From NCBI RefSeq assembly GCF_014803405.1, contig NZ_JACYFG010000007.1, positions 1 through 64,000 on the forward strand: 64,000 bases of DNA. The letters are read 5' to 3'. The DNA comes from Pelagicoccus enzymogenes (GTDB lineage: Bacteria; Verrucomicrobiota; Verrucomicrobiia; Opitutales; Opitutaceae). Below the pieces are notes generated by a model. It was not told the origin of the DNA, ran no database searches, and saw only the letters and a list, made by a program, of their open reading frames with translations. This document shows positions 32,053 to 40,841 of the stretch, one piece after another. A program made the translations under genes and the position numbers. The stretch's first letter is position 1; every line of letters begins with the position of its first letter.

Positions 32053-32631
32053 CTAGCGGATAACGAGAAGTTCGACCTTACGCTCTTGAGCCATCTGGGC
32101 GGAGCTCGCGCCTTCGGTGGCCTTCAGGTCGCCTTGAGAGAGCGTCTTGAGGCGGTTGCTTTGAATTCCAAGGGTGATGAGGTAGTCGAAAGCGCTCTTG
32201 GCGCGACGATCGCCGAGTGCGAGGTTGTACTCTTGGGTGCCGCGCCAGTCGCAGTGGCCTTCGAGGATGACCTTGGCTCCGGGGTTGTTCCTCAGGTAGT
32301 TCGCGGCGGACTCGAGCGTGCCGCGCTGGCTGGGAGCGATGGCCGACGAGTCGAATTGGAAGAGCACCGGGGCGAACATGCCGCGATCCGCGTTGGCGAC
32401 CAAGGTCGCAATGTCGGCTCCATCCCAATCGGCTCCGCGGCTTTCAAGCATCGCTCCATCGCCTTCGAGTCCGATGGGGTTGAAGCCGTCGTCGGTTCCG
32501 CGCGTGCCCGATTCGTATCCCTGTCCCATAACGGTGTCCAGCGGGTTGGGGCGGCGTGGTTTCTTGGAGCAGCCGGAGAATGCGATTGCGATCAGAGATG
32601 CGGTGGCGATAAGGACGATTTTCTTGAACAT
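32053..32631 (-). CDS. pal: Peptidoglycan-associated lipoprotein (OmpA/Pal family)
   Basis: A 192-residue outer-membrane lipoprotein that binds peptidoglycan. The lipobox is AFSGC with Cys21. The C-terminal OmpA-like domain (about residues 85-192) has PVLFQFDSSAIAPSQRGTLE, VILEGHCDWRGTQEYNLALG with the Asp, and DRRAKSAFDYLITLGI with the Arg that bind diaminopimelate. It ends in VELLVIR. The linker (about 22-80) is polar. The gene is monocistronic and separate from tolB at 27.2 kb. Confidence 0.93.
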   Translation of the reverse strand: MFKKIVLIATASLIAIAFSGCSKKPRRPNPLDTVMGQGYESGTRGTDDGFNPIGLEGDGAMLESRGADWDGADIATLVANADRGMFAPVLFQFDSSAIAPSQRGTLESAANYLRNNPGAKVILEGHCDWRGTQEYNLALGDRRAKSAFDYLITLGIQSNRLKTLSQGDLKATEGASSAQMAQERKVELLVIR

Positions 32632-32724
32632 GATGGAGGGCTTGGTCTTCGTATTATGGGACTATCGGTATTCGCCAATGTTCGGCAAGAAATTACTGGC
32701 GAGAGTTTAAGGTGAATTTGGATT

Positions 32725-33567
32725 ATGGCAGCGAGCGAGGAGTGTATTGTTTTACTGGATAACGGTTCTTTGCGTCCGGAGGCGGTATTTAGCCTTCGGA
32801 GTATCGCGGGGAAACTGGAGTCGCGCATCGGCAAAAAGGTGCATCCGGTTTCTTTGCTGCACTCCAGCAAGATCGATGCTGAGAAGCTCGGCGGAGTGGA
32901 GGCCGAAACATGGCGGCGTTTTTTGCGGCGACGCCTAGAGGAGGGAGTGGCTCAAGTACGAGTTGTTCCCTTGTTTTTTGGTCCGAGCTCCGCGATTGCC
33001 GACTATCTGCCGAAAGTATCGGCTGAGGCTCTGGCGAGTTATGCTGGTGCGGAAGTGAAGGTAGCGGAACCGCTGGTCGACCTTGAAAGAGGAGGAGACG
33101 ACGCGGTGGCTGAGATGCTGGAGTCCCTTTCTATCCAAAAAATGGATACAAGTCCCGGCGGTCGGGTGGGGGTAGTCGTGGTGGATCACGGTAGCCCTTT
33201 GAAGGCGGTGGCTCAATGTCGCGACTTGGTTGCGAGCCGTCTTGCCGCGAGGCTGGGCGATCGGGTTTCGGGAGTGATCGCGGCTTCGATGGAACGCCGG
33301 GAGGGGGAGGAGTACGACTTCAACGAGCCGCTGCTGGAAAAGGCTTTGTCGATCGCTGCCGAAAGAGGGTGGAAGCGCGTGCTGCTGAGCTACCTGTTTT
33401 TTTCGCCCGGGCGTCATGCGGGTCCGGGGGGTGATATCGACCGGATCGTCGCGGAGTCGGACTTTGCGAGGGGCGGGGGCGAGGTCCTCTCGGCTCCGCT
33501 GGTAGGCGAAAGTCCGCTTTTGGTCGAATTGCTGGCTCGTCGCTACCACGAGTCACTGGAGCTTTGA
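32725..33567 (+). CDS. CbiX/SirB-like chelatase family protein
   Basis: A 280-residue protein made of two related halves of the sirohydrochlorin chelatase type, which insert cobalt or iron into tetrapyrroles. The second half begins VVVVDHGSPLKAVAQC, with the active-site HGS, and includes LLSYLFFSPGRHAGPGGDID. The first half begins IVLLDNGSLRPEAVFSLR, so its HGS is DNGS, and has VVPLFFGPSSAIADYLPKVS. Only the second half keeps the His expected for metal insertion. No cobalamin or siroheme genes are adjacent, so the substrate is open. The start is ATG 32725. Confidence 0.82.
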   Translation: MAASEECIVLLDNGSLRPEAVFSLRSIAGKLESRIGKKVHPVSLLHSSKIDAEKLGGVEAETWRRFLRRRLEEGVAQVRVVPLFFGPSSAIADYLPKVSAEALASYAGAEVKVAEPLVDLERGGDDAVAEMLESLSIQKMDTSPGGRVGVVVVDHGSPLKAVAQCRDLVASRLAARLGDRVSGVIAASMERREGEEYDFNEPLLEKALSIAAERGWKRVLLSYLFFSPGRHAGPGGDIDRIVAESDFARGGGEVLSAPLVGESPLLVELLARRYHESLEL

Positions 33568-33681
33568 TGGGGGTTTGGGGCTGCCGCTTGCGGCACGCAG
33601 CGTTGTAGGAGGGCGCGCGATTCGGGAGTCGCGGCGTGGCGCGAGCGCCAGCCCTGCAAACAATCCCGCTGCTTTTGCGGG

Positions 33682-33713
33682 AAAAAAAGGATGGAAGGCG
33701 GGGCCTTCCATCC
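33682..33713 (-). terminator. Intrinsic terminator of the NarL-type regulator gene
   Basis: GGATGGAAGGC and GCCTTCCATCC form an 11-bp stem around three G. On the - strand it is followed by a run of seven T. A second small hairpin CCCGC/GCGGG with a following A run lies beside it at 33664-33688, usable from the + strand only weakly. Confidence 0.93.
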
Positions 33714-33741
33714 TGAGGTTGAATAATACTCCTTAGAAAGT

Positions 33742-34389
33742 CTAGATGGCGGGCTCGAGGTCGATCAGGCCGTTTTGCATGGCGTAGCGCGTGATGCTGG
33801 CGACGTTGTGCAGGTCGAGCTTGCGCATCATGTTGGTGCGATGGTTGTCGACGGTCTTGATGCTGAGCCCGAGCTTGAGGGCGATCTCCTTGGTGCTGTG
33901 CCCTTCGGCAATCATTTGCAGGACCTCGCGTTCGCGCTCGGTGAGGGTGTCCTTGGAGCGTTGCACGTTGTTCGGATTCGCCACGACGGTGCGAATGAGT
34001 TCGGCGACGTTCGGTCCGAAGAAGGTGCCGCCTTCTGCCACGATGCCGAGTCCGTTGATGAACTCGCGCAGGTTGGCGGTCTTTTCGACGAAGCCGTGGG
34101 CTCCGGCCTCCAGCATATCCTTTACGATCGAAGGGTTTTGGTAGGCGGAGAACACGAGAAAACGGGTGTCCGGAAGCTGGCGGTTGAGGCGGCGCACGAT
34201 CTCGAGACCGTTAAGTCCCGGAAGTCGGGCGTCGACGATAACGATGTCCGGCTTGAGCTCGAGGATTTCCTTGAGGGCGTCTTGGCCGTTTCCGGAGTCG
34301 CCGATGATCTCGTAGTTGTGTCGTTCGAGAACGTCGGCTAGCATTTGCCTGACGGTGGTCAGGTCGTCTACGATATACAGTCGTTTCAT
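33742..34389 (-). CDS. NarL/FixJ-family response regulator
   Basis: A 215-residue regulator. The receiver domain (RLYIVDDLTTVRQMLADVLE, the phospho-acceptor Asp in VIVDARLPGLNGLE, VFSAYQ, Lys in GFVEKTANL) is followed by a LuxR-type helix-turn-helix (LTEREREVLQMIAEGHSTKE, IALKLGLSIKTVDNHRTNMM, RKLDLHNV). No kinase gene is adjacent. The gene has its own terminator and stands before a 540-bp gap. Confidence 0.93.
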   Translation of the reverse strand: MKRLYIVDDLTTVRQMLADVLERHNYEIIGDSGNGQDALKEILELKPDIVIVDARLPGLNGLEIVRRLNRQLPDTRFLVFSAYQNPSIVKDMLEAGAHGFVEKTANLREFINGLGIVAEGGTFFGPNVAELIRTVVANPNNVQRSKDTLTEREREVLQMIAEGHSTKEIALKLGLSIKTVDNHRTNMMRKLDLHNVASITRYAMQNGLIDLEPAI

Positions 34390-34932
34390 GGTCGGTTAAA
34401 TTCTTTGCTGGTGCAGGTGCGTTTTCGCTGTTCTGGTATCTATGCAAACAAAGTATAAGGATAAGTCCTTATATCAAGTTGCGGGCAAAGTATTCACATT
34501 CGTTTGAAGCTTGGGTTCAAAAATTGGTCAACGCTTTGACCACAAACGTAAGGAACCTGTGAAGATATGTAATAAAATAGGGTTGATTCCCTATTCCTGA
34601 CCTCCCTTTATTTAACCCTAGTTTTGTCCTCCTGCAGTACCTAGGAAAGCGATCATTCGGGATCTTGGAGCTTAGTATTAAGTTAGAGTAGAGAAAGGGG
34701 CGAGCGGACGCCGCTAGGGATTGCTTCGGGCGCGTGGTGGGAGGTAGTTTCTTGGACATGATGCGTTGTTCTGGGAGGCGACGCTTCTTTTGAGCGCATG
34801 CGCTTGCGGTGCGTTTAGGGGACCGGGCTGTCAGCCTGCTTGCTTTCCGGGATTCGCTCTGTGCATGCGTCGGAGATCCCGGCGCGTTACGCTAGCGGCT
34901 TTCGCGAGCTCTTCTGCCCCAACTATCCATCT
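34390..34932. other. Intergenic stretch without a supported gene
   Basis: This 543-bp stretch lies between the start codons of two divergent genes. Short open frames occur but show no motif, codon bias or ribosome-binding site. It should hold the promoters of both neighbours; I cannot point to clear -35/-10 boxes. The part nearest the regulator gene is AT-rich. Confidence 0.5.
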
Positions 34933-37458
34933 ATGCCCCGTTTCGTTAAGTGTTTCATCAACGCTGTTGCGTGTTCGTGCGCCTTGCCAGCTATCTTGCT
35001 GGCCGCCGACGGCGACTCCTTCTTTCGTGAGTTCTCGGACGATATCCAACCCGTCTTGGACATCTACTGCTACGACTGCCATGGGTATGGGAGCGAGAAA
35101 GGGGGAGTGGTTTTGGACGAGTTCGACAACGCCATGGAGCTGCGGGACCACGGTCTTTGGCTGCGGGCTTTGAAGAATTTGCGCAGTGGGCTTATGCCGC
35201 CGTCGGACGAGCTGCAGCCGACGGAGGCCGAGCGGGACGAGATCCTCTCTTGGATCAAGTCCAAGGTTTTTCAGCTCAACCCAGCCAATCCCGATCCGGG
35301 CCGTCAGGTCCTGCGTCGCCTGAATCGGGTCGAGTACCGCAATACGATTCGCGACTTGCTGGACTACGACTACGACACGGATGCGGAGTTTCCTGCGGAC
35401 GACACGGGCCACGGGTTCGATAACATGGGCGACGTGCTGACGATTTCGCCCATGCTTTTGGAAAAGTACTTGGATGCCGCCCAGCAGATCGTCGCTGCTA
35501 CGGTGCCGACCCGTTCGCGAGTCGTGGCCGAGAAGCAACTGCCGGGGCGAGAATTCGTGGAAGCCGGACAATCAGTGCCGCGCAAGGGGGCTTGGAACCG
35601 CGAGCTCTCCTACTACGAGCCGATTTCGTTGACGGCTGAGCGGCAGATCGATCTGGCCGGCACCTACGAAGTTGAGTGGGACCTCATGGCGATCGAGACT
35701 TACGTGAATAACGTTTTCGACCAGAACCGGTGTCGACTGGTCTTGAAGCTGGATGACGAGGTCGTGCTTGAGCGAGAGTTTGCTCGAGAGGGATGGAAAA
35801 GCTTCAGTTTCGTGCAGACGCGGGAGTGGGAGCCCGGGCTGCACCGGTTTACGGTAGAGGTGGTACCGCTGACGCCGGAAGCGGACAAGGTGCGCGATCT
35901 GCGGTTCCGGCTGCATGGCGTATCCCTGCGGGGGCCTTATGCGCCGGAGCATTTCGTGGAGCCGAAGGATTATCGCGAATTCTTCCCTCGCGATGTTCCC
36001 GGGGATCCAGAGGGGCGTCGGGCATACGCCCGTGAGCGGATCGAGGCATTCGCGAAACGCGCTTTCCGCCGTCCGGTAGATGACTACACCTTGGATCGTT
36101 TGGTGGCTCTCGCGGAGCATGCCTCCTCTGGGGAAGACGCTACTTTCGAGTCGGGGGTGGCTCAGGCTTACGCTGCGGTGCTTGCCTCTCCGCGTTTCCT
36201 TTTTCGCGAGGAGGAGATTGCGGGTGACAGCATGCAAGGGGATTCCGCGCTCGTCGACGAGTGGGCTCTTGCTTCGCGGCTTTCCTACTTCTTTTGGTCC
36301 ACGATGCCGGACGAGACCTTGTTCGACTTGGCGGAGCGAGGCCTGCTGAGGGCTCAATTGAAGCAGCAGGTGAAGCGGATGTTGGCGGACGAGAAAGCGT
36401 CGGCCTTGGTGGAGAATTTCGTAGGGCAGTGGTTGCAAGCCCGCGATATTGGCGAGGTTCCCATCAGCGACTTTGCCGTCTGGCTAAGGGAGAATCCGAA
36501 CCCGGAGCTGGACAGGGCTCGAGCTACCTACGAACGGATTCGTGACATTCGCATGGAGGATCGCACCTCCGAAGAGGAAGCCCAACTGGAGCATGCCCGG
36601 TCGATTTACCGAGCGGCTTTCAGAATTCCCAAGCCTGAGTTGTCCCGAGACATTCGCGAAGCGATGCTGGAGGAGAGTGAAAGTGTATTCGAATACATAC
36701 TACAGGACGATCGTAGCATACTGGAGTTGCTGAAGAGCGATTACACTTACCTCAACGAGGATCTCGCCTCCCACTACGGGATCGATGGAGTTGTGGGAAA
36801 AGAGATGCGGCGTTTCGACTTGCCGGAGGGAAGCGTGCGCGGCGGAGTGCTGACCCAAGGGACCGTTTTAGCCGTCACTTCGAACCCGACGCGCACGTCG
36901 CCGGTGAAACGTGGCGTTTTCATTTTGGACAACATTCTGGGCACGCCTCCTCCTCCTCCGCCGCCCAACATTCCCTCGTTGGAAGACGCTGCCAGCCCCG
37001 ACGAGCTAAAGGCGCTTTCCCTTCGCGAGACGCTGGCCCTTCACGCGGAGAAGAGCACCTGCCGGTCTTGTCACAATCGCATGGACCCCTTGGGCTTGGC
37101 CTTGGAAAACTTTAACGCGATGGGGCGTTGGCGTGAGGCGGAGATGGACATGCCGATCGAACCCGAGGGGAAGTTGATAACAGGGGAAGTTTTCAACGAC
37201 ATTCGCGAGTTGAAGGAAGTTCTGGTTACGGAACGACGGGACGATTTCTATTACTGCTTTACTGAAAAGATGCTGACTTACGCCCTCGGGCGGGGTCTGG
37301 ACTACTACGACGTCGAGACGGTGGACCGATTGGTCGACCGCTTGCGAGAGTCCGGTGGAAAGCCGTCCGCTCTCATCTACGGCATCATTGAATCTGCTCC
37401 TTTCCAGAAACGACGTGTCACCTCGCAGGATGGCTCGAAATCCTTCGCCGAACGCTAA
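34933..37458 (+). CDS. DUF1592/DUF1588-type exported cytochrome-like protein
   Basis: An 841-residue exported protein of the large DUF1587-DUF1592-DUF1588-DUF1585 group typical of Planctomycetes and Verrucomicrobia. A signal peptide (PRFVKCFINAVACSCALPAI) is followed by a heme-type site CYDCHG at residues 46-50, RRLNRVEYRNTIRDLLDYDY (DUF1587), the central FAKRAFRRPVDDYTLDRLVA block, PTRTSPVKRGVFILDNILG, PPPPPPPNIPSLED, and a second CxxCH in STCRSCHNRMDPLGLALENF. The C-terminus has YALGRGLDYYD. The start is ATG 34933, because upstream sequence lacks signal features. The biochemical role is unknown; many members lie in polysaccharide or degradative clusters. It is paired with the DUF1552 gene, 11 bp downstream. 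Confidence 0.92.
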   Translation: MPRFVKCFINAVACSCALPAILLAADGDSFFREFSDDIQPVLDIYCYDCHGYGSEKGGVVLDEFDNAMELRDHGLWLRALKNLRSGLMPPSDELQPTEAERDEILSWIKSKVFQLNPANPDPGRQVLRRLNRVEYRNTIRDLLDYDYDTDAEFPADDTGHGFDNMGDVLTISPMLLEKYLDAAQQIVAATVPTRSRVVAEKQLPGREFVEAGQSVPRKGAWNRELSYYEPISLTAERQIDLAGTYEVEWDLMAIETYVNNVFDQNRCRLVLKLDDEVVLEREFAREGWKSFSFVQTREWEPGLHRFTVEVVPLTPEADKVRDLRFRLHGVSLRGPYAPEHFVEPKDYREFFPRDVPGDPEGRRAYARERIEAFAKRAFRRPVDDYTLDRLVALAEHASSGEDATFESGVAQAYAAVLASPRFLFREEEIAGDSMQGDSALVDEWALASRLSYFFWSTMPDETLFDLAERGLLRAQLKQQVKRMLADEKASALVENFVGQWLQARDIGEVPISDFAVWLRENPNPELDRARATYERIRDIRMEDRTSEEEAQLEHARSIYRAAFRIPKPELSRDIREAMLEESESVFEYILQDDRSILELLKSDYTYLNEDLASHYGIDGVVGKEMRRFDLPEGSVRGGVLTQGTVLAVTSNPTRTSPVKRGVFILDNILGTPPPPPPPNIPSLEDAASPDELKALSLRETLALHAEKSTCRSCHNRMDPLGLALENFNAMGRWREAEMDMPIEPEGKLITGEVFNDIRELKEVLVTERRDDFYYCFTEKMLTYALGRGLDYYDVETVDRLVDRLRESGGKPSALIYGIIESAPFQKRRVTSQDGSKSFAER

Positions 37459-37469
37459 CCAATGCTCCA

Positions 37470-38849
37470 ATGAAAAGAAAACGCTACCACTCCGATTCGT
37501 CCGTAAGCCGCCGCAATTTCCTCAAAGGCATGGGGGCGTGTGTGGCGCTGCCGGCTTTCCATTCGCTCTTGCCTAGCAAAGCCTTTGCCGCAAGCTCCGC
37601 CTTGCAGGCTGCCACCACTGCCACGGGAGCTCCTTTGCGAACAGCCTTTGTCATGTTTCCCAACGGCGCCATTCCCGATCGCTGGTGGCCAAAGGGAAGT
37701 GAAAGCGATTTTGTATTCAACGAAACCTTACAGCCCTTGCAGCAGCTTCGCAGCAGCTTGCAGGTCATTTCTGGACTTGATCATGAGAATGCCAAGCCGG
37801 GCGGAGATGGAGGAGGCGACCATGCTCGCGGCAACGGCGTTTACCTCACGGGCGTTCGCTTGAACAAGAGCGCAACGGATATCAGGGCAGGGATTTCGAT
37901 CGATCAGGTGATGGCCAATCAAATCGGCCACCTGACCCGTTTTCCGTCGCTGGAGTTGAGTTGCGACGCGCGTCGCCAGTCGTCCAATTGCGACTCGGGC
38001 TACTCCTGCGCCTACCAGTATAACATTTCCTGGCAGGACGAGCGCACTCCCATGACGCCGGAGTCGAATCCTCGCCTTGTGTTTGAGAGAATGTTTGGGG
38101 CGGGGCCGCATGGGGAGAGGACGGAGAACGCGAAGCGTCGCATGATGGGGCGGCGTTCGTTGTTGGATTTCGTGCTGGATGACGCGAAGCGCATGCAGCG
38201 TCGGCTCGGGCACGAGGACAAGGAGAAGCTCGACCAGTACCTGACTGGAGTGCGCGACGTTGAGATGCGTATCCAAAAAGCGGAGCAGTTTGGCTCGAAC
38301 GTAGATCCCAAGATGCCGACCCCATCGGGAATCCCGGATAGCCACGAGGACTACGTGGATTTGATGTACGACATGATGTTGCTCGCGTTCAAGACGGACT
38401 CCACCCGTATCGCCACTTTCGTTCTGGGTCACGACGGTGACAACCGTTCGTTTGGCCAGATAGGAATCAGCGAGGGGCACCACGATCTCTCGCATCACCA
38501 GAACAACGAGGAGCGCGTCAACAAGGTGGCTGCGATCGACCGCTGGTACGTGGAACGCTTTGCTTCGTTCCTCGATCGCCTGAATGCGGAAGTCGACGTC
38601 GACGGAAATTCCATCTTGCACAATTCGCGCATTGTTTACGGCAGCGGCAATGCGGATGGCAACATTCACAGCCATGACAACTTGCCAATCATCCTGGCGG
38701 GCTCGGGGGGAGGTCGATTGAGCACTGGTCGCTACGTGAAGCACGGAGCCAAGCCGATGAGCAACTTGTTCCTGTCGCTCGCTGACCAAGCGGGCGTGAC
38801 GGGGCTTGAGCGTTTTGGCGATTCCACGGGTCGGCTTGGAAATCTATAG
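37470..38849 (+). CDS. DUF1552 Tat-exported protein
   Basis: A 459-residue protein with a twin-arginine signal (SVSRRNFLKGMGACVALPAF, cleaved near KAFA), so it is exported folded, probably with a cofactor or metal. DUF1552 features include RTAFVMFPNGAIPDRWWPKG, GLDHENAKPGGDGGGDHARG, SIDQVMANQIGHLTRFPSLE and a C-terminal YGSGNADGNIHSHDNLPIIL with GGGRLSTGRYVKH. The family is thought to belong with DUF1501/alkaline-phosphatase-like proteins; its activity is not known. It nearly always follows a DUF1592 gene, as here. Confidence 0.93.
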   Translation: MKRKRYHSDSSVSRRNFLKGMGACVALPAFHSLLPSKAFAASSALQAATTATGAPLRTAFVMFPNGAIPDRWWPKGSESDFVFNETLQPLQQLRSSLQVISGLDHENAKPGGDGGGDHARGNGVYLTGVRLNKSATDIRAGISIDQVMANQIGHLTRFPSLELSCDARRQSSNCDSGYSCAYQYNISWQDERTPMTPESNPRLVFERMFGAGPHGERTENAKRRMMGRRSLLDFVLDDAKRMQRRLGHEDKEKLDQYLTGVRDVEMRIQKAEQFGSNVDPKMPTPSGIPDSHEDYVDLMYDMMLLAFKTDSTRIATFVLGHDGDNRSFGQIGISEGHHDLSHHQNNEERVNKVAAIDRWYVERFASFLDRLNAEVDVDGNSILHNSRIVYGSGNADGNIHSHDNLPIILAGSGGGRLSTGRYVKHGAKPMSNLFLSLADQAGVTGLERFGDSTGRLGNL

Positions 38850-38876
38850 GAAGGTGGCACAAGCCTGCTACGCGAA

Positions 38877-39830
38877 ATGAAATTGAGCTTTCTGACTGTT
38901 TGTATCCTCGCTGTAACTACGTTTGCCTTTGGGGATGGCTTGGAGATTAGGACCGACCTGCAAGGGTTGACCGACTACCATTTGCCGCAGGAAGGAATAC
39001 CGAAAGGGCGTCTCGACGGGCCTTTCGAATTCCATAGCGAGGTGTTTGAAGGGACCGTCCGGCGCTACTGGATTTTTGTGCCTGCCCAATACGACCCCAG
39101 CACGCCTGCAGGATTGCTGGTCTTCCACGACGGCCAGCGCGCGACTCATCCGGAAGGCGTGCTGCGAGTGCATCAAGTGATGGAAAACCTGATTGGGAAA
39201 GGGGAGATGCCGGTAAGCATCGGACTCTTTATCACTCCCGGCAACCGATCGGAACGCTATCCCGACGATTTAGGATGGAGCAATCCGAACCACCGCGCTC
39301 CTGAGTACGATGCCATGAGCGATCGCTACTCCCGGTTCCTGGTTGACGAGATGCTGCCCGAGTTGGAGAAGTCTTACCGCATCTCGGACGACCCAAGTAT
39401 GCGCTGCATTGGCGGCACGAGCAGTGGTGCGATCTGCGCTTTCACCGTGGCATGGCACCGACCGGAGGAATTCGGCAAGGTGCTTAGCTTCATAGGCAGC
39501 TATGTTTCCATCGGCTTTCGGCCCTACGAGAACCCGCCGCGACTGGGAGGGCAGGATTATCCGGCTCTGATCCGCCGGGAACCGATCCGTCCCATCAAGA
39601 TTTTCCTGCAGGACGGCAATCGGGACTTGGACAACGAATGGGGAAATTGGTTTTTGGCGAACCAGCAGATGCTCGCAGCTTTCCGCTATGCGAACGCCAA
39701 GGCGGACCGCAAGGGGGAGGAGGGGCCTCGCTACGATGTGGAAGCCGTTTGGACGGACGGAGTGCACAACGACGACCATGCGGGAGCATTGCTGCCGGAG
39801 GCCCTGAAGTGGATGTACGAGAACCGCTAG
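38877..39830 (+). CDS. Exported esterase of the enterochelin esterase-like family
   Basis: A 317-residue alpha/beta-hydrolase with a signal peptide (KLSFLTVCILAVTTFAFGDG). The strand RRYWIFVPAQYDPSTPAGLL and VFHDGQR carry the oxyanion side. The nucleophile is Ser in CIGGTSSGAICAFTVAW, the acid Asp is likely in LQDGNRDLDN and the base His in TDGVHNDDHAGALLPEALKW. Such enzymes cleave esters of carbohydrates, for example feruloyl or acetyl esters, or siderophores. It lies 27 bp after the DUF1552 gene and is likely co-transcribed, which hints at carbohydrate breakdown for the whole group. Confidence 0.88.
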   Translation: MKLSFLTVCILAVTTFAFGDGLEIRTDLQGLTDYHLPQEGIPKGRLDGPFEFHSEVFEGTVRRYWIFVPAQYDPSTPAGLLVFHDGQRATHPEGVLRVHQVMENLIGKGEMPVSIGLFITPGNRSERYPDDLGWSNPNHRAPEYDAMSDRYSRFLVDEMLPELEKSYRISDDPSMRCIGGTSSGAICAFTVAWHRPEEFGKVLSFIGSYVSIGFRPYENPPRLGGQDYPALIRREPIRPIKIFLQDGNRDLDNEWGNWFLANQQMLAAFRYANAKADRKGEEGPRYDVEAVWTDGVHNDDHAGALLPEALKWMYENR

Positions 39831-39964
39831 AGGGGGCGGGGCGAGCCATCGGTGAACCGCTTATTCCTGCATTGCGAAATGGGAACAAATTCCCAAAAAA
39901 GTGTTCAATCAAGACTTGACTTGCCTTTGTTGAGAGGCAGGTTGTCCATCTCTTTCTGAGAGTT

Positions 39965-40039
39965 GCCAGGGTAGCTCAGTGGTAGAGCAGGAGACTCATA
40001 AGCTCTTGGTCGGCAGTTCAAGTCTGCCCCTTGGCACCA
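39965..40039 (+). tRNA. tRNA with anticodon CAT (elongator Met, or Ile2 read with lysidine)
   Basis: The 75-nt gene folds as a cloverleaf: acceptor GCCAGGG with CCTTGGC, D arm GCTC...GAGC, anticodon loop CTCATAA giving CAT, T arm GGCAG-TTCAAGT-CTGCC, and encoded CCA. The first pair is G1-C72, so it is not a standard initiator tRNA, which has no pair there. The last pair of the anticodon stem is an A/G mismatch, and 27/43 is a G-T wobble. Elongator Met and Ile2 cannot be told apart safely. Confidence 0.9.
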
Positions 40040-40422
40040 CTCTCTCACTTTCCAAAGCCGGTTCCGACAGGGACCGGCTTTCTCTGTTTTCCGGCTCTTG
40101 AACTGCCGACCAAGAGCGAATTGCGGCAGTGGCTGCGCGTCTCGCTTCGCTCGGTACAAGTCTGCCCCTTGGCACCACTCTCTCACTTTCCAAAGCCGGT
40201 TCCGACAGGGACCGGCTTTCTCGTTTTCTGGCTCTTGAACTGCCGACCAAGAGCGAATTGCGGCAGTGGCTGCGCGTCTCGCTTCGCTCGGTACAAGTCT
40301 GCCCCTTGGCACCACTCTCTCACTTTCCAAAGCCGGTTCCGATAGGGACCGGCTTTCTCGTTTTCCGGCTCTTGAACTGCGGACCAAGAGCGAGTTGTGG
40401 CAGTGGCTGCGCGTCTCGCTTC
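40021..40422 (+). repeat. Tandem array of ~137-bp units carrying the tRNA 3' end and its inverted copy
   Basis: Three units start with AGTCTGCCCCTTGGCACCA at 40021, 40159 and 40296 (spacings 138 and 137). Each holds the tRNA 3' end in direct orientation, a stem-loop terminator, then an inverted copy of the tRNA variable/T-arm segment (CTTGAACTGCCGACCAAGAG at 40097, 40234 and, with one change, 40371), then TTGCGGCAGTGGCTGCGCGT. The last unit ends in altered sequence. Only the first copy belongs to a whole tRNA. Confidence 0.9.
40054..40081 (+). terminator. Terminator after the tRNA, repeated in each tandem unit
   Basis: AAAGCCGGTTCC pairs with GGGACCGGCTTT (one wobble) around GACA, followed by CTCTGTTTT. 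The same hairpin recurs in the next two units at about 40192 and 40329. Confidence 0.85.
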
Positions 40423-40841
40423 AAGGGAAGCGTTTGCGTTGTCTCGCGTTGTCAGAGGATTCGCGGCTCGCGGGAAGGAGCGAACTTCCGTAGGACGAGA
40501 GCCAGGGTAAGCCGAAAGTCGCGTCGTTTTTTGATGGGTGTAACCAGATTTGAAATACTGCAAAACTGTATCTGAAAAAGGAATACACGATGGGTTGAGC
40601 GTCTCGACGCCTCGGGCTCCGGGTAATCGTTGTTTTGACAAATATCCGAGTTTCCGCGTACTGGGGGCTTTATGGGAAGCTTCGCCTCTCGAGGTTTCCC
40701 TGTTAATTATCTATAAACTCAAGAACATCATCGTTTTGTATTTAAAAGACTTCTCCGATTTTTCGTGTATCTCAACGCGGCCGTTTTTTGTTTTCGGCCC
40801 TCTAACCCAGATCGCAGCGAGCTAGTTAACGTCAAATACAG
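40423..40841. other. Intergenic stretch before proB
   Basis: Nothing supported is visible in these 419 bp apart from the likely promoter region of proB. The part from 40690 onwards is AT-rich. Short open frames here are unsupported. Confidence 0.5.

Noticed and set aside
34517-34759. 80-codon - strand frame in the gap before the DUF1592 gene
   Set aside because: No ribosome-binding site, no motif, AT-rich intergenic composition; treated as noise.
40140-40422. Second and third copies of the tRNA CAT gene
   Set aside because: Only the 3' part is repeated; acceptor 5' strand, D arm and anticodon arm are missing, so they cannot be tRNAs.
40021-40422. CRISPR array
   Set aside because: The units are 137 bp, nearly identical throughout with no variable spacers, and no cas genes are near.
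39905-40641. Several overlapping open frames of 84-160 codons in the tRNA repeat region
   Set aside because: They come from the 137-bp tandem repeats (the same peptide block recurs) and have no domain, ribosome-binding site or codon bias.
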